A stretch of 64,000 nt of DNA from NCBI GenBank assembly GCA_964425695.1, contig CAYRNF010000006.1, positions 1 through 64,000 on the forward strand, in the 5' to 3' direction. The translations under genes and the position numbers were made by a program. Below the pieces are notes generated by a model, which was not told the origin of the DNA, did no database searches, and saw only the letters and a program-made list of their open reading frames with translations. Of the stretch, positions 16,444-27,594 are shown piece by piece; the stretch's first letter is position 1, and the number at the start of each line of letters is the position of its first letter. The DNA is from JAKPBU01 sp964425695 (GTDB taxonomy: Bacteria > Pseudomonadota > Gammaproteobacteria > Xanthomonadales > Xanthomonadaceae).

Positions 16444-16896
16444 ATGCTCCGCGTCACCAAGCTCACCGACTACGCCACCGTGGTCCTCACCGTGCTCGCC
16501 AGCGAGCCCGACACCGTGCTCAGCGCGGCCGGGCTGGCCGAACGCGCGGGCCTGGAAATGCCCACCGTGGCCAAGGTGCTCAAGCCGCTGGCCCAGGCCG
16601 GGCTGGTGGAGGGCTTCCGCGGCGCCACCGGCGGCTACCGGCTCGCGCGCCGCGCCGACGAAGTGAACCTGGTCGACATCGTGGAAGCGATGGAAGGCCC
16701 CCTGGGCATGACCGAATGCAGCGTGCACGCGGGGGCCTGCGGCATCGAGTCCTCGTGCGGCGTGCGCGCCAACTGGCGGCGCATCAACGACGTGGTCGCC
16801 GATGCGCTGCGCGGCGTGACCCTGGCCGACATGCGCGCGCCGGTCGCGCCCGCGCGCGGCGCGCGCCCGATCCCCGCCGTGCTGGCCACTGCCTGA
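16444..16896 (+). CDS. sufR: Rrf2-family SUF system regulator
   Basis: 150 residues. The N-terminal winged helix (MLRVTKLTDYATVVLTVLA, with GLEMPTVAKVLKPLAQAGLV as recognition helix region) is Rrf2-type. Three cysteines, Cys92, Cys99 and Cys105, lie in the segment where IscR holds its Fe-S cluster. The protein fits the gammaproteobacterial SUF regulator subfamily known from xanthomonads. It should sense cluster status and repress the downstream suf genes when clusters are sufficient. It is first in the operon, 9 bases before sufB, under the promoter at 16360. The symbol is used functionally; it is not the cyanobacterial SufR. Confidence 0.92.
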   Translation: MLRVTKLTDYATVVLTVLASEPDTVLSAAGLAERAGLEMPTVAKVLKPLAQAGLVEGFRGATGGYRLARRADEVNLVDIVEAMEGPLGMTECSVHAGACGIESSCGVRANWRRINDVVADALRGVTLADMRAPVAPARGARPIPAVLATA

Positions 16897-16905
16897 GGAC
16901 GCGAC

Positions 16906-18359
<1,454 letters not shown>

Positions 18360-18363
<4 letters not shown>

Positions 18364-19496
18364 AGGCCGCGTTCGCGCTTGCCGCTGTCGTGCTGTTCGC
18401 CAGCGCCTGCCGTGCGGGCGAGCCGGGCGTGGCCGCGTCGGCGCAGGGCGCACCTGCGGCCGCACGTGCGCCGGATGCTGCGAACGCGCAAGGCGTGCGG
18501 ATCGGCCGCACCGCCGACATGCCCTCGCCGCGCGCCGCGCACAGCGCCACGCGCTTGCCGGACGGACGCGTGCTCATCGCCGGAGGCTGCGCCGCCGACG
18601 GTTGCGAGGAGGGGCTGTCCGGCGACGCGGTGCTGTTCGATCCGGCCGCCTCCTCGTTCGCGCCGGCCGGCACGCTGGTCCAGGCGCGCGCGGGGCATCG
18701 GGCCGTCGCGCTCGCCGATGGCTCGGTGCTGCTCATCGGGGGTTGGACGCGCGAGGGCGTGACCGCCAGCGTCGAGCGCTACGTGCCCGGCAGCGGCCGG
18801 TTCCAGGCGGCAGGCGAACTGCAGCAGGCTCGCGACGGCTTCAGCGCCACGCTGCTGGCCGACGGCAGCGTGCTGGTGGCCGGCGGCTACGGCGACGGCA
18901 TGCGCCGCCTCGCCAGCGCCGAGCGTTTCGACCCGCGCAGCGGCCGCTCCACGCCGGTGGGCGCGCTGGCGACGGCGCGCATGTCGCATACCGCCACCCT
19001 GCTCCCCGACGGCCGCGTGCTGGTGGCCGGCGGGTCGAGCGACGCGCGCACCGTGCTGGCGTCGCTGGAAGTCTTCGATCCGGCCACTTCGCGGTTCACA
19101 CCCGCCGGCACCCTGGCACGCGCCCGGCACAAGCACGCCGCGGTGATGCTGGGCGATCGCGTGCTGCTATTCGGCGGCGCCTCGATCCCGGAGGAAGCCG
19201 GCCATTTCCGCGACAACGAATGGTGGCGCGACGGCACGGCGTCTCCCGGCCCGCAGATGGCCGAAGGACGCTACAAGTTCCTCGACGCGGTGCTCGCATG
19301 GCCGGACGGCTCCGTGCTGGTGGCCGGCAGCGGCACGGGCGCCGAGGTGCTGGACGCGGATGCGCAGCGCTTCGGGCAAATCCCCGAGGCGGTCGGCGCC
19401 AAGCTGGCGTTCTCCACCGCCACCGCTCTTACCGACGGACGCGTGCTGATCGCAGGCGGCTACGACCCTCAGATTTGCCCTTCCGCGCACGCGTAG
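18360..19496 (+). CDS. Kelch-repeat lipoprotein inserted between sufB and sufC
   Basis: 378 residues. The signal peptide ends LFASAC with Cys17 as lipidation site. Residues 50 onward contain about six kelch-type blades with the recurring pattern DGRVLIAGG or DGSVLVAGG followed by a YVPGSG or FDPATS turn, enough for a beta-propeller. It is therefore a predicted periplasmic or outer-membrane propeller lipoprotein, probably for binding; no catalytic motif is seen. The ATG overlaps the sufB stop by four bases, and sufC starts 63 bases downstream, so it belongs to the suf transcript although its product acts outside the cytoplasm. Galactose oxidase-like folds share this repeat, but no copper ligands are evident. 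Confidence 0.85.
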
Positions 19497-19559
19497 CTGG
19501 TCACGCGCACGCCCCCCTCCCCTCGCGATTCCGTCGCATCCACCGACTGACCCAGGCAC

Positions 19560-20324
<765 letters not shown>

Positions 20325-20361
20325 CCGCGGCGTGGGCCATGCGCGCCACCGGAGCGCGGGC

Positions 20362-21624
20362 ATGAACGCGCTGCTCGATTCGCTCGCAGCGGGGTTCGAG
20401 GGCGACGGCGCGCGCCGGGCCGCGCTAGACGCGGCGCTGCGCGACGGACTGCCCGGCCCGCGAAGCGAGGCGTGGAAATACACCTCGCTGCGAGCGCTGG
20501 AGCGCCGCGCCTTCGGCACCGCCGCCGCAGTGGCCGGGATCGACCCGGCGCTGCCTGCCGGCATTGCCGGGCCGCGGCTGGTCTTCGTCAATGGCGCGTA
20601 CACACCGATGCTTTCCGACGCGGGTGCGCTGCCTGCGGGCGTGTCGCTGCAGCCGCTGTGCGAAGCGTTGCGCGGCGATGCGCGCGACACTGCGTTCCTT
20701 GGCCGCCGCTTCGACCGCGGCGACGAGGTCTTCGCCCGCCTCAACGCGGCCCTGGCGCGCGACGGCGCGGTCCTGCGCATCGACGAAGGCGTGCAGGTGG
20801 AGGCGCCGATCCATCTTGTCTTCGTGGGCGCGGCGACAGGCAGCGACGTGGCGTGGCATGCGCGGCACCTGGTCGAGCTGCGCCGCGGCGCGCGCGCCAC
20901 CGTGGTGGAGCATTTCCTGGCGCACGATGCGCACGCCAACCTGGGCAATGCGCTGTGCCACGTGCATCTGGCGCCGGGCGCGGCGCTGTCGCACGCGCGG
21001 CTGCAGGCGGAATCCGATGGCGCGACGCTGTTCAACCGGGTCGACGCCGTGCTGGGCCGCGACGCGCGCTACCGCCGCGTGGACCTCGAAACCGGCGGCG
21101 CGCTGTCGCGCAACGAACTCAACGTGCGCCTGGAAGGCGAAGGCGCGCAGCTGTCCGCCAACGGCGTGCTGTTCGCCGATGGGCGCCGCCACGTGGACAC
21201 GCGGCTGGGCATCGAGCACATCGCACGCGACACCGCCTGCGAACTGCTGTGGCGCGGGCTGGCCGACGGGCGCGGGCGCGCCGCGTTCCATGGCGGCATC
21301 GCGATCCGGGCAGGTGCCGACGGGACCGTCGCCGAGCTGTCGAACAAGAACCTGCTGCTGTCGGCCAACGCGGAGATCGACACCCAGCCGGTGCTGGAAA
21401 TCCATGCCGACGAGGTGAAGGCCGCACACGGCGCCACCGTGGGCCAGCTCGATCCCACCGCGCTGTTCTACCTGCGTTCGCGCGGGCTCGGCCAGGACCA
21501 GGCCAAGCGCCTGCTGACCGCGGCGTTCTGCCGCGAGACCGTGGCCGGCTTCGGCGACGACGCCCTGCGCGGCGCGCTGGAATCCGCGCTGGACGCCGCG
21601 CTGCTGCGGCTGCGCACGCCATGA
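20362..21624 (+). CDS. sufD: Fe-S cluster assembly protein SufD
   Basis: 420 residues, the usual SufD size. Visible marks are GPRSEAWKYTSLRALE near the N-terminus and the SufB/SufD core beta-helix region ending HGATVGQLDPTALFYLRSRGL, a conserved SufD signature. SufD is the partner of SufB in the SufBC2D scaffold and is needed for iron acquisition. The start at 20362 has GGAG nine bases upstream; an upstream GTG gives a poorer extension. The stop overlaps sufS by ATGA. Confidence 0.96.
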   Translation: MNALLDSLAAGFEGDGARRAALDAALRDGLPGPRSEAWKYTSLRALERRAFGTAAAVAGIDPALPAGIAGPRLVFVNGAYTPMLSDAGALPAGVSLQPLCEALRGDARDTAFLGRRFDRGDEVFARLNAALARDGAVLRIDEGVQVEAPIHLVFVGAATGSDVAWHARHLVELRRGARATVVEHFLAHDAHANLGNALCHVHLAPGAALSHARLQAESDGATLFNRVDAVLGRDARYRRVDLETGGALSRNELNVRLEGEGAQLSANGVLFADGRRHVDTRLGIEHIARDTACELLWRGLADGRGRAAFHGGIAIRAGADGTVAELSNKNLLLSANAEIDTQPVLEIHADEVKAAHGATVGQLDPTALFYLRSRGLGQDQAKRLLTAAFCRETVAGFGDDALRGALESALDAALLRLRTP

Positions 21625-22871
21625 ACGCCGGCGGCCACGGCACCGCGGCACCGCCTCCGGTCGACTGGGCGCGCGTGCGCGCCGACTTCCCGCTGCTGGA
21701 ACGCGAGGTGCACGGCAAGCCGCTGCTGTACTTCGACAACGCCAATACCGGCCAGAAGCCGCGCAGCGTCATCGAGACGGTGGACGATTTCTACCGCCAC
21801 CACAACGCCAACGTCAGCCGCGCGGTGCACGCGCTCGGCAGCGAGGCCACGGACGCGTACGAAGCCGCGCGCCGGTCGCTGGCCGGCTTCGTCAACGTGC
21901 GCGCCGACGAGCTGGTGCTGTGCAGCGGCACCACGTTCGCGATCAACCTGGTGGCCTACGCGTGGGCGCTGCCGCGCCTGGGCCCCGGCGATGCGATCGT
22001 GCTCACGCGCATGGAGCACCACGCCAACATCGTGCCGTGGCAGCTGGTGGCCGAACGCACGGGCGCCGCGATCCGGGTGGCCGACATCACCCCCGACGGC
22101 GCGCTCGACCTGGACGCGCTGCACGCCGCGATGACCCCGGACGTGAAGCTGCTGGGCCTGACCCACGTGTCCAACGTGCTCGGCACCGTCAACCCCGTGC
22201 GCGCGATCTGCCGCGAAGCGCGCCGGCGCGGGATCGCGACGCTGGTGGACGGTTCGCAGGCGCTGCCGCACATGCCGGTGGACATCGCTGCGATCGGCTG
22301 CGATTTCTACGCCTTCACCGGCCACAAGATGTGCGGCCCGACCGGCACGGGCGCGCTGTGGGCCAGGCGGGAGCACCTGGAGGCCATGCCGCCGTTCCTG
22401 GGTGGCGGCGAGATGATCAGGGAAGTCAGTTTCGACGGCACGGTGTTCAACGATCCGCCGCACCGCTTCGAGGCGGGCACGCCGAACATCGCCGGCCACA
22501 TCGGACTGGGCGCGGCCGTGCAGTACCTGTCGTCGGTGGGTATGGCGCACATCGCCGCGCGCGAGGCGGAACTGCTGGCGCATCTGCACGAGGAGCTGGG
22601 ACAGGTCGATGGCCTGCGCCTGATCGGCACGGCGCCGGGCAAGGCCGCCGTGGTGAGCTTCCTGCTGGAAGGCGCACATGCCCACGACCTGGCCACCCTG
22701 CTGGACCTGGAAGGCGTCGCCGTGCGCTCCGGCCACCACTGCGCGCATCCGCTGATGAAGTTCTACGGCGTGGCCGCCACCTGCCGCGCGTCCCTGGCGT
22801 TCTACAACACCCACGACGAGGTCGAACGCTTCGTTGCCGCCCTGCGGAAGGTCCGCAAGCTCCTGCTGTAG
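21621..22871 (+). CDS. sufS: Cysteine desulfurase SufS
   Basis: 416 residues of PLP-dependent class V aminotransferase fold. Lys236 in TGHKMCGPTG is the PLP lysine; Cys374 in RSGHHCAHPLM is the persulfide-forming residue, in the short loop typical of SufS rather than NifS/IscS. The conserved N-terminal segment LYFDNANTGQKP is present, with Asn-Ala-Asn replacing the more usual NAA(T/S). It draws sulfur from cysteine for the SufBCD scaffold. No sufE or sufU partner gene is seen in the window, so its sulfur acceptor is not defined here. Last core gene of the operon. Confidence 0.96.
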   Translation: MNAGGHGTAAPPPVDWARVRADFPLLEREVHGKPLLYFDNANTGQKPRSVIETVDDFYRHHNANVSRAVHALGSEATDAYEAARRSLAGFVNVRADELVLCSGTTFAINLVAYAWALPRLGPGDAIVLTRMEHHANIVPWQLVAERTGAAIRVADITPDGALDLDALHAAMTPDVKLLGLTHVSNVLGTVNPVRAICREARRRGIATLVDGSQALPHMPVDIAAIGCDFYAFTGHKMCGPTGTGALWARREHLEAMPPFLGGGEMIREVSFDGTVFNDPPHRFEAGTPNIAGHIGLGAAVQYLSSVGMAHIAAREAELLAHLHEELGQVDGLRLIGTAPGKAAVVSFLLEGAHAHDLATLLDLEGVAVRSGHHCAHPLMKFYGVAATCRASLAFYNTHDEVERFVAALRKVRKLLL

Positions 22872-22954
22872 GCGCGGTTCCGGACGTGGGGTCCGCCGCT
22901 GTTGCGGTATCTTCCGCCGACCCTCGCGGCCAGGCCGCTCCTGCCAGCCAACCC

Positions 22955-23479
22955 GTGTCCGACATCCGCTTCCGCGACGCCACCGACGACGACGTGCCCG
23001 CCCTGGTGGCGCTGGTGACGTCCGCCTATCGCGGCGACGTCAGCCGGCAGGGCTGGACCACCGAGGCGGACCTGCTGGACGGCCCGCGCATCGCGCCCGA
23101 GGTCCTGCTGCGCGACATCGCGCGCGCGCGCAGCCGCGTGGTCGTCGCCGAGCGCGCCGGTGCCCTGCTTGCCTGCGCACATGTCGCCGAAGAAGACGGG
23201 GCGGGCTACTTCGGCATGTTCTCGGTGCGCCCCGACCTGCAGGGCGCGGGCCTGGGCAAGCGGCTGCTGGCCGAGACCGAGCGCATCGCGCGCGAAGACT
23301 GGGGCCTGCCGGCGATGCGCATGACGGTGATCGATCTGCGCGACGAACTGATCGCGTTCTACGAACGCCGGGGCTACCAGCGCACCGGCATCCACAAGGC
23401 GTTTCCGTACGGCGACCCCCGCTACGGCATCCCCCGGCGCGACGACCTGCGCTTCGAGGTGCTCGAAAAGCAGCTGTAG
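22955..23479 (+). CDS. GNAT family N-acetyltransferase
   Basis: 174 residues from a GTG start. The acetyl-CoA loop is RPDLQGAGLGKRLL (92-105), with the preceding beta strand YFGMFSV and a C-terminal YERRGYQRTG typical of GNAT enzymes. Acceptor substrate unknown. It lies 83 bases after sufS on the same strand and could be the tail of the suf transcript. Its TAG stop sits inside a REP element (23475-23498). Confidence 0.85.
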   Translation: MSDIRFRDATDDDVPALVALVTSAYRGDVSRQGWTTEADLLDGPRIAPEVLLRDIARARSRVVVAERAGALLACAHVAEEDGAGYFGMFSVRPDLQGAGLGKRLLAETERIAREDWGLPAMRMTVIDLRDELIAFYERRGYQRTGIHKAFPYGDPRYGIPRRDDLRFEVLEKQL

Positions 23480-23600
23480 CAGCGGCTTGCGCCACGACCG
23501 TGTTGCGGTGACCGCCCGCCGAGTTGCGGTGACCGCCCACCAACGCCCGGAGGCCCCGTCCCCGCCACGGCAAGGCCCGCGGCCGGGGCCGCTCCTACAA
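23475..23600. repeat. Inverted REP pair with a 21-bp tandem duplication inside
   Basis: tgtagcagcggcttgcgcc (23475-23493) and, inverted, gcggccggggccgctcctac (23579-23598) are GTAG-type REP halves; the second has matching changes on both sides of its stem. Between them the 21-base unit gttgcggtgaccgccc plus five bases occurs twice (23502-23522, 23523-23543). The left half covers the stop codon of the GNAT gene. Confidence 0.65.
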
Positions 23601-23627
23601 TGCGGGCCGTACCCGCGAGAGCACGAC

Positions 23628-23951
23628 ATGACCGCCTGGATCCGCGTCTGCGCCACTTCGGAACTGCTGCCGGGCGAATCGAAGGTCGCCTGGGACGGCG
23701 ACACGCCCATCGTGGTCTTCAACTACGACGGCGACTACTACGCGCTCGAGGACCGCTGCAGCCACGAGGACTTCGAACTCTCGGCCGGACCCTTCGACGG
23801 CGAAGCCGCCACGATCGAGTGCGTCCTGCACGGCTCCAGGTTCGATGTGCGCGACGGCCGCGCCCTCAACGCACCCGCATACGCGCCCATCGTCAAGTTC
23901 CCGGTCGAGGTGCGCGAAGACGCGATCTGGACCCGCGACGACCGCGACTGA
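23628..23951 (+). CDS. Rieske-type [2Fe-2S] ferredoxin
   Basis: 107 residues, only a Rieske domain. Cluster ligands are Cys44/His46 (CSH) and Cys65/His68 (CVLH), the canonical CxH...CxxH set. It has no signal peptide or membrane segment, so it is a soluble electron carrier of the non-heme dioxygenase ferredoxin type. No oxygenase gene is adjacent. Its place just after the suf operon suggests a link with Fe-S metabolism, as in other bacteria where a Rieske ferredoxin follows suf genes; this is inference from position. Confidence 0.93.
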   Translation: MTAWIRVCATSELLPGESKVAWDGDTPIVVFNYDGDYYALEDRCSHEDFELSAGPFDGEAATIECVLHGSRFDVRDGRALNAPAYAPIVKFPVEVREDAIWTRDDRD

Positions 23952-24002
23952 GCGCCTGTCCGGCGCTGCGGGGGAAAAGCAGCGTGGTTGCGCCCATTCA
24001 TC

Positions 24003-24031
24003 TTGTAAGTGCAAATCGTTCTCATTAATAT
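24003..24031 (+). promoter_or_regulatory. Promoter with Fur box for the siderophore receptor
   Basis: TTGTAA (24003-24008) and TAATAT (24026-24031) are 17 bases apart. Between and overlapping them, gcaaatcgttctcattaat (24011-24029) matches the 19-bp Fur consensus at 11 positions, including the right-hand TCATTA. Iron-bound Fur here would block the promoter of the gene at 24079. Confidence 0.7.
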
Positions 24032-24078
24032 TCCGGTATCGCGCCCTTCGGCGAAGACCTGATCACCGGAATCCAGAC

Positions 24079-26229
24079 ATGCATCGCATCCGCCTGTCGG
24101 CCGCCCCGCTGGCCGCCGCTCTCGCCTCCCTGCTGGCTACGCCCGCCTTCGCCCAGTCCTTGCCTGCCGCGGCCGCCGCTGCGTCCGCCGCGGACGATGC
24201 CGCAGCGACCGATCTGGACACGGTGCAGGTCATCGGCAAGGTGGATTACGGCTATCTGCGCAAGCGCACCGGCTCGGCCACCAAGACCGATACCGACCTG
24301 CAGGACGTGCCGCAGGCGATCACGGTGGTCACCCAGGACCTGATCCGCGACCAGGCGATGCAGAACCTGTCCGATGTGGTCCGCTACGTGCCCGGCGCCA
24401 CCATGGCGCAAGGCGAGGGCAACCGCGACACGCCTGTGCTGCGCGGGAGCGCGTCCACTTCGGACATGTTCGTCGACGGCATTCGCGACGACACCCAGTA
24501 CTTCCGCGACCTTTACAACATCGAACGCGTCGAAGTGCTCAAGGGACCGAACGCGATGATCTTCGGCCGTGGCGGCAGCGGCGGCGTGATCAATCGCGTG
24601 ACCAAGCAGGCCGGCTGGGACACCTTTCGCGAACTCGATCTTCAGGTAGGCTCCTGGAATCGCCGTCGCGTGGCTGCCGACGTCGCGCAGCCGGTCAACG
24701 ACGCGTTCGCCGTGCGCGTGACCGGCATGTTCGAGGATTCCGAAAGCTATCGCGACGGCTATGAAGCGAGGCGCTGGGGCTTGAATCCCACCGTGGCGTT
24801 CGCCGCCAGCGAAGACACCCGTATCCACCTGGGCCTCGAGCACTTCGAGGACGAGCGCGTGGCCGATCGCGGCGTTCCGTCCCTCCCCAACGCCACCAAC
24901 GGGCGGCGCCTGCCGGTGGAAACCGACCGCTCCACGTTCTTCGGCGATCCCGCGCGCAGCCCCACCTGGGTCGACGTGGACGCCTTCACCGCGCTGGTCG
25001 AACACGACTTCGGCAGTGGCCTGAGCCTGCGCAATCGCACGCGTCTGGCCGACCACCACAAGTTCTACCAGAACGTTTACGCCAGCGGCCCGGTCAACTT
25101 GAGCGGAACCACGGCACGCGTGCCGGTTGCCGCCTACAACAACCTGACCACGCGCAGGAATCTCTTCAACCAGACCGATCTGGTCTGGAACATCGACGGT
25201 GCGATCCAGCACACCCTCCTGTTCGGCGCCGAACTCGGACGCCAGGAAACCGACAACCTGCGCCTGACCGGGTATTTCGGTGATCCGGGCAGCGACGTGA
25301 GCTCGGTGCTGGTGCCGCTGGGAGACCCGCGCTACACCGGCCCACTTTTCTTCGCCCCGAGCAAAACTGACGCAGAGAACCACACGGTTGCGAAGGTCGC
25401 AGCGGTGTACGTGCAGGACCAGATCGAACTCTCACCGCAGTGGCACGCCCTGGTCGGCCTGCGCTACGACCGCTTCGATGTCGATTTCCACAACCTGCGC
25501 ACCGGGGAACGCATTTCGGCCACCGACAATCTGGTGTCGCCGCGTGCGGGCCTGGTCTACAAACCGGTCGATTCGCTGTCGCTGTATGCGAGTTACAGCC
25601 TGGCGCACCTGCCCCGCTCCGGCGAACAGATGACCTCGCTGACTGCGAACAACCGCGCCTTCGATCCCGAGGAATTCCGCAACTACGAGCTCGGCGCGAA
25701 GTGGGAGGTCATTCCCGGCCTGAGCCTCACCGCGGCAGCCTACCGGCTTGAGCGCAAGAACGTCATCTCACCGGATCCGAACGACCCGAAGAGCTCGATC
25801 CTGATCGACGGTCAGCGGATCGACGGCCTCGAGATTGGATTGGCCGGCAACATCACCGAGGCATGGAGCGTGATGGGCGGTTATGCCTGGCAGGATGGCG
25901 ATATTCCGGGTAGCAACCTGGAACCGGCGCAGCTGCCCAAGCGCACAGCCTCGCTGTGGAACCGCTACGACGTCAACGACCGCTGGGGCGTGGGCCTGGG
26001 CGCGACGTATCGCGACGATTTCTACGCATCCACGAGCAACCTGGTGGTGGTGAAGGGCAACACGCGCTACGACGCCGCCGTGTTCCTGGATCTCACCGAC
26101 AACGTCGAGCTGCAGCTCAACCTGGAAAACGTGTTCGACAAGGAGTACTTCGTTTCGGCGCACAACGACAACAACATCACGCCCGGTTCGCCTCGCGCCG
26201 TGTATCTGAGCGCGCGCTTCCGCTTCTAG
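24079..26229 (+). CDS. TonB-dependent siderophore receptor
   Basis: 716 residues. A signal peptide ends AFA-Q, an alanine-rich linker follows, then a TonB box-like DLDTVQVIG. The plug domain (DVPQAITVVTQDLIRDQ, VVRYVPGATMAQGEGNRD, FVDGIRDDTQYFRDLYNIERVEVLKGP) has the features of ferrisiderophore receptors of the Fiu/FhuE/FepA-like group. The rest is a 22-strand barrel ending LSARFRF. It imports an iron-siderophore complex across the outer membrane using TonB energy. The Fur box upstream supports iron control. No siderophore synthesis or ABC import genes are nearby, suggesting uptake of a foreign siderophore. Confidence 0.93.
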   Translation: MHRIRLSAAPLAAALASLLATPAFAQSLPAAAAAASAADDAAATDLDTVQVIGKVDYGYLRKRTGSATKTDTDLQDVPQAITVVTQDLIRDQAMQNLSDVVRYVPGATMAQGEGNRDTPVLRGSASTSDMFVDGIRDDTQYFRDLYNIERVEVLKGPNAMIFGRGGSGGVINRVTKQAGWDTFRELDLQVGSWNRRRVAADVAQPVNDAFAVRVTGMFEDSESYRDGYEARRWGLNPTVAFAASEDTRIHLGLEHFEDERVADRGVPSLPNATNGRRLPVETDRSTFFGDPARSPTWVDVDAFTALVEHDFGSGLSLRNRTRLADHHKFYQNVYASGPVNLSGTTARVPVAAYNNLTTRRNLFNQTDLVWNIDGAIQHTLLFGAELGRQETDNLRLTGYFGDPGSDVSSVLVPLGDPRYTGPLFFAPSKTDAENHTVAKVAAVYVQDQIELSPQWHALVGLRYDRFDVDFHNLRTGERISATDNLVSPRAGLVYKPVDSLSLYASYSLAHLPRSGEQMTSLTANNRAFDPEEFRNYELGAKWEVIPGLSLTAAAYRLERKNVISPDPNDPKSSILIDGQRIDGLEIGLAGNITEAWSVMGGYAWQDGDIPGSNLEPAQLPKRTASLWNRYDVNDRWGVGLGATYRDDFYASTSNLVVVKGNTRYDAAVFLDLTDNVELQLNLENVFDKEYFVSAHNDNNITPGSPRAVYLSARFRF

Positions 26230-26265
26230 CCGTGCCGGCCGGTCGCGCGCCTTTTCCTGGGCGCG

Positions 26266-26880
26266 TCAGGTCATCCCGCCTGTCGTGACGCGTGGCGACA
26301 GTCTTGCAAGCAGCGCCTCGCCCGCGCCGTCGAGCACGGCCCTCGCCCGACCGTCTGCCGCGCGCAACAACGCGGTATCGCCGGCCTGCAGAGCCGGCGT
26401 CCGTGAACCGTCCGCGAAGCCGGCGTGGCCTGCGACCAGGTGCAGCAGCCACGTCTCGCCGGGATCCACGAACAGCACCATCGCCCCCACCAGCGGGCGG
26501 TGCCACAGCTGCGCGTCCACCGCATTGCGGCGCCACATCAGGTTGAAGTCGGTGGTGCGCCCGTCCACCAGCTCCCCGACCACGCCCTCCTCCCCCGCGA
26601 AGCGCGCCGCCGCGTGCGGCGGCAGCAACTCGCGTACCCGGCCATCGTCGAAGCGCAGGCGCAGCCCGTTGCCGGAAAGCAGCACCAGTTCGCGATCGAC
26701 GCCGGGGAACGCGGAGAACGCGGCGTCCTGTTCGATCTCGGCGATGGACACCCGCCAGTCCCACGCGCCGGTCGCGGGGTACCGGCAGATCTCCCGGGTC
26801 CAGCCCAGCCCGTTCTTCCATTGCTCGCGCCGGTACTCGTTGGCGGCGATCACGCGGATGCGGGCAGGCTCGGTACGCAT
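26266..26880 (-). CDS. HutD/Ves family cupin-like protein
   Basis: 204 residues. The N-terminal signature WKNGLGWTREICRYP and the following DWRVSIAEIEQDAAFSAFPGVDRELVLLSGNGL are characteristic of the HutD/Ves family, a double cupin-like fold. In some bacteria HutD is linked to histidine use; E. coli Ves is connected with cold response. No hut genes are beside it here, so neither role is supported by context. It is convergent with the TonB receptor gene. Confidence 0.88.
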   Translation of the reverse strand: MRTEPARIRVIAANEYRREQWKNGLGWTREICRYPATGAWDWRVSIAEIEQDAAFSAFPGVDRELVLLSGNGLRLRFDDGRVRELLPPHAAARFAGEEGVVGELVDGRTTDFNLMWRRNAVDAQLWHRPLVGAMVLFVDPGETWLLHLVAGHAGFADGSRTPALQAGDTALLRAADGRARAVLDGAGEALLARLSPRVTTGGMT

Positions 26881-27021
26881 GCAGGCAGTGTACGAAGATG
26901 CCGCCCGGCCGCCTTCCTGGCAGCCGTGCGGCTTACATCCGTGTCGGCCCTCCGGCCCTTTCCGGCGAAGCGTCCTGCTTCGCGACGACCGGGCGGCGTC
27001 CTTGCGCCCGGCCGAAGCAGG

Positions 27022-27369
27022 TCAGCGGCTGGCCACCGGCTTGCGAACCGGCGCCTTGGCGGCCGCACGGCCCTTGCCGGGCGCCCCGCCCACCACGATC
27101 CGGTCGCGGTTCTTCTCGATCGTCTTCAGGCCGATGCCCTTGACCTGCGCCAGCTGGTCGGGGCTCTTGAACGCGCCGTTCTGCTTGCGGTAGGCGACGA
27201 TGGCCTCGGCCTTGGATGGGCCGATGTTGAGCAGCACGCGGTCGATGGTCGCGGCATCGGCGGTATTGATGTTGACCTTCTCGGCGGCCAGCGCGCTGCC
27301 CGCCAGGGCCAGCGACAGCAGCAGCGAATGCGCGGCCAGCTTCAGGGTGCGCAGTTTGAACAGGTGCAT
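27022..27369 (-). CDS. ComEA-like helix-hairpin-helix protein
   Basis: 115 residues. Signal peptide to about residue 29 (SLALAGSALAA), then a ComEA-type helix-hairpin-helix domain: KVNINTADAATIDRVLLNIGP and QVKGIGLKTIEKNRDRI hold the two hairpins. A basic Ala/Lys/Arg tail follows. Exported HhH proteins of this kind bind DNA in the periplasm and ratchet it in during natural transformation. The small size and lack of a transmembrane anchor match the gammaproteobacterial ComEA. Not in an operon with other competence genes. Confidence 0.87.
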   Translation of the reverse strand: MHLFKLRTLKLAAHSLLLSLALAGSALAAEKVNINTADAATIDRVLLNIGPSKAEAIVAYRKQNGAFKSPDQLAQVKGIGLKTIEKNRDRIVVGGAPGKGRAAAKAPVRKPVASR

Positions 27370-27560
27370 GGCGAGATCCTTTTCGTCGGGTTGGGTTCCA
27401 TGGGTACCGGGGGCGTTGCATGGCCGGCCCGGCGAGGCACAGATTGCGTGGCGCCGCGGCCCGGCACCATCGGCGCACCACCCGCCACGGATCGGATTCC
27501 GGCCCGCCGCGGCCTAGGAAAAATCCGAGGGGGGGCCGGTGCCGTTAATGCCGCCGGGTC

Positions 27561-27566
27561 TAGAAT
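27561..27566 (+). promoter_or_regulatory. Possible -10 element of the M20 peptidase gene
   Basis: TAGAAT, matching the consensus at five of six positions, 28 bases before the GTG start. No good -35 is seen at the right distance, so this is a weak call. Confidence 0.35.
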
Positions 27567-27594
27567 CCCCGTACACAACGCGCCGGAGAACCAC

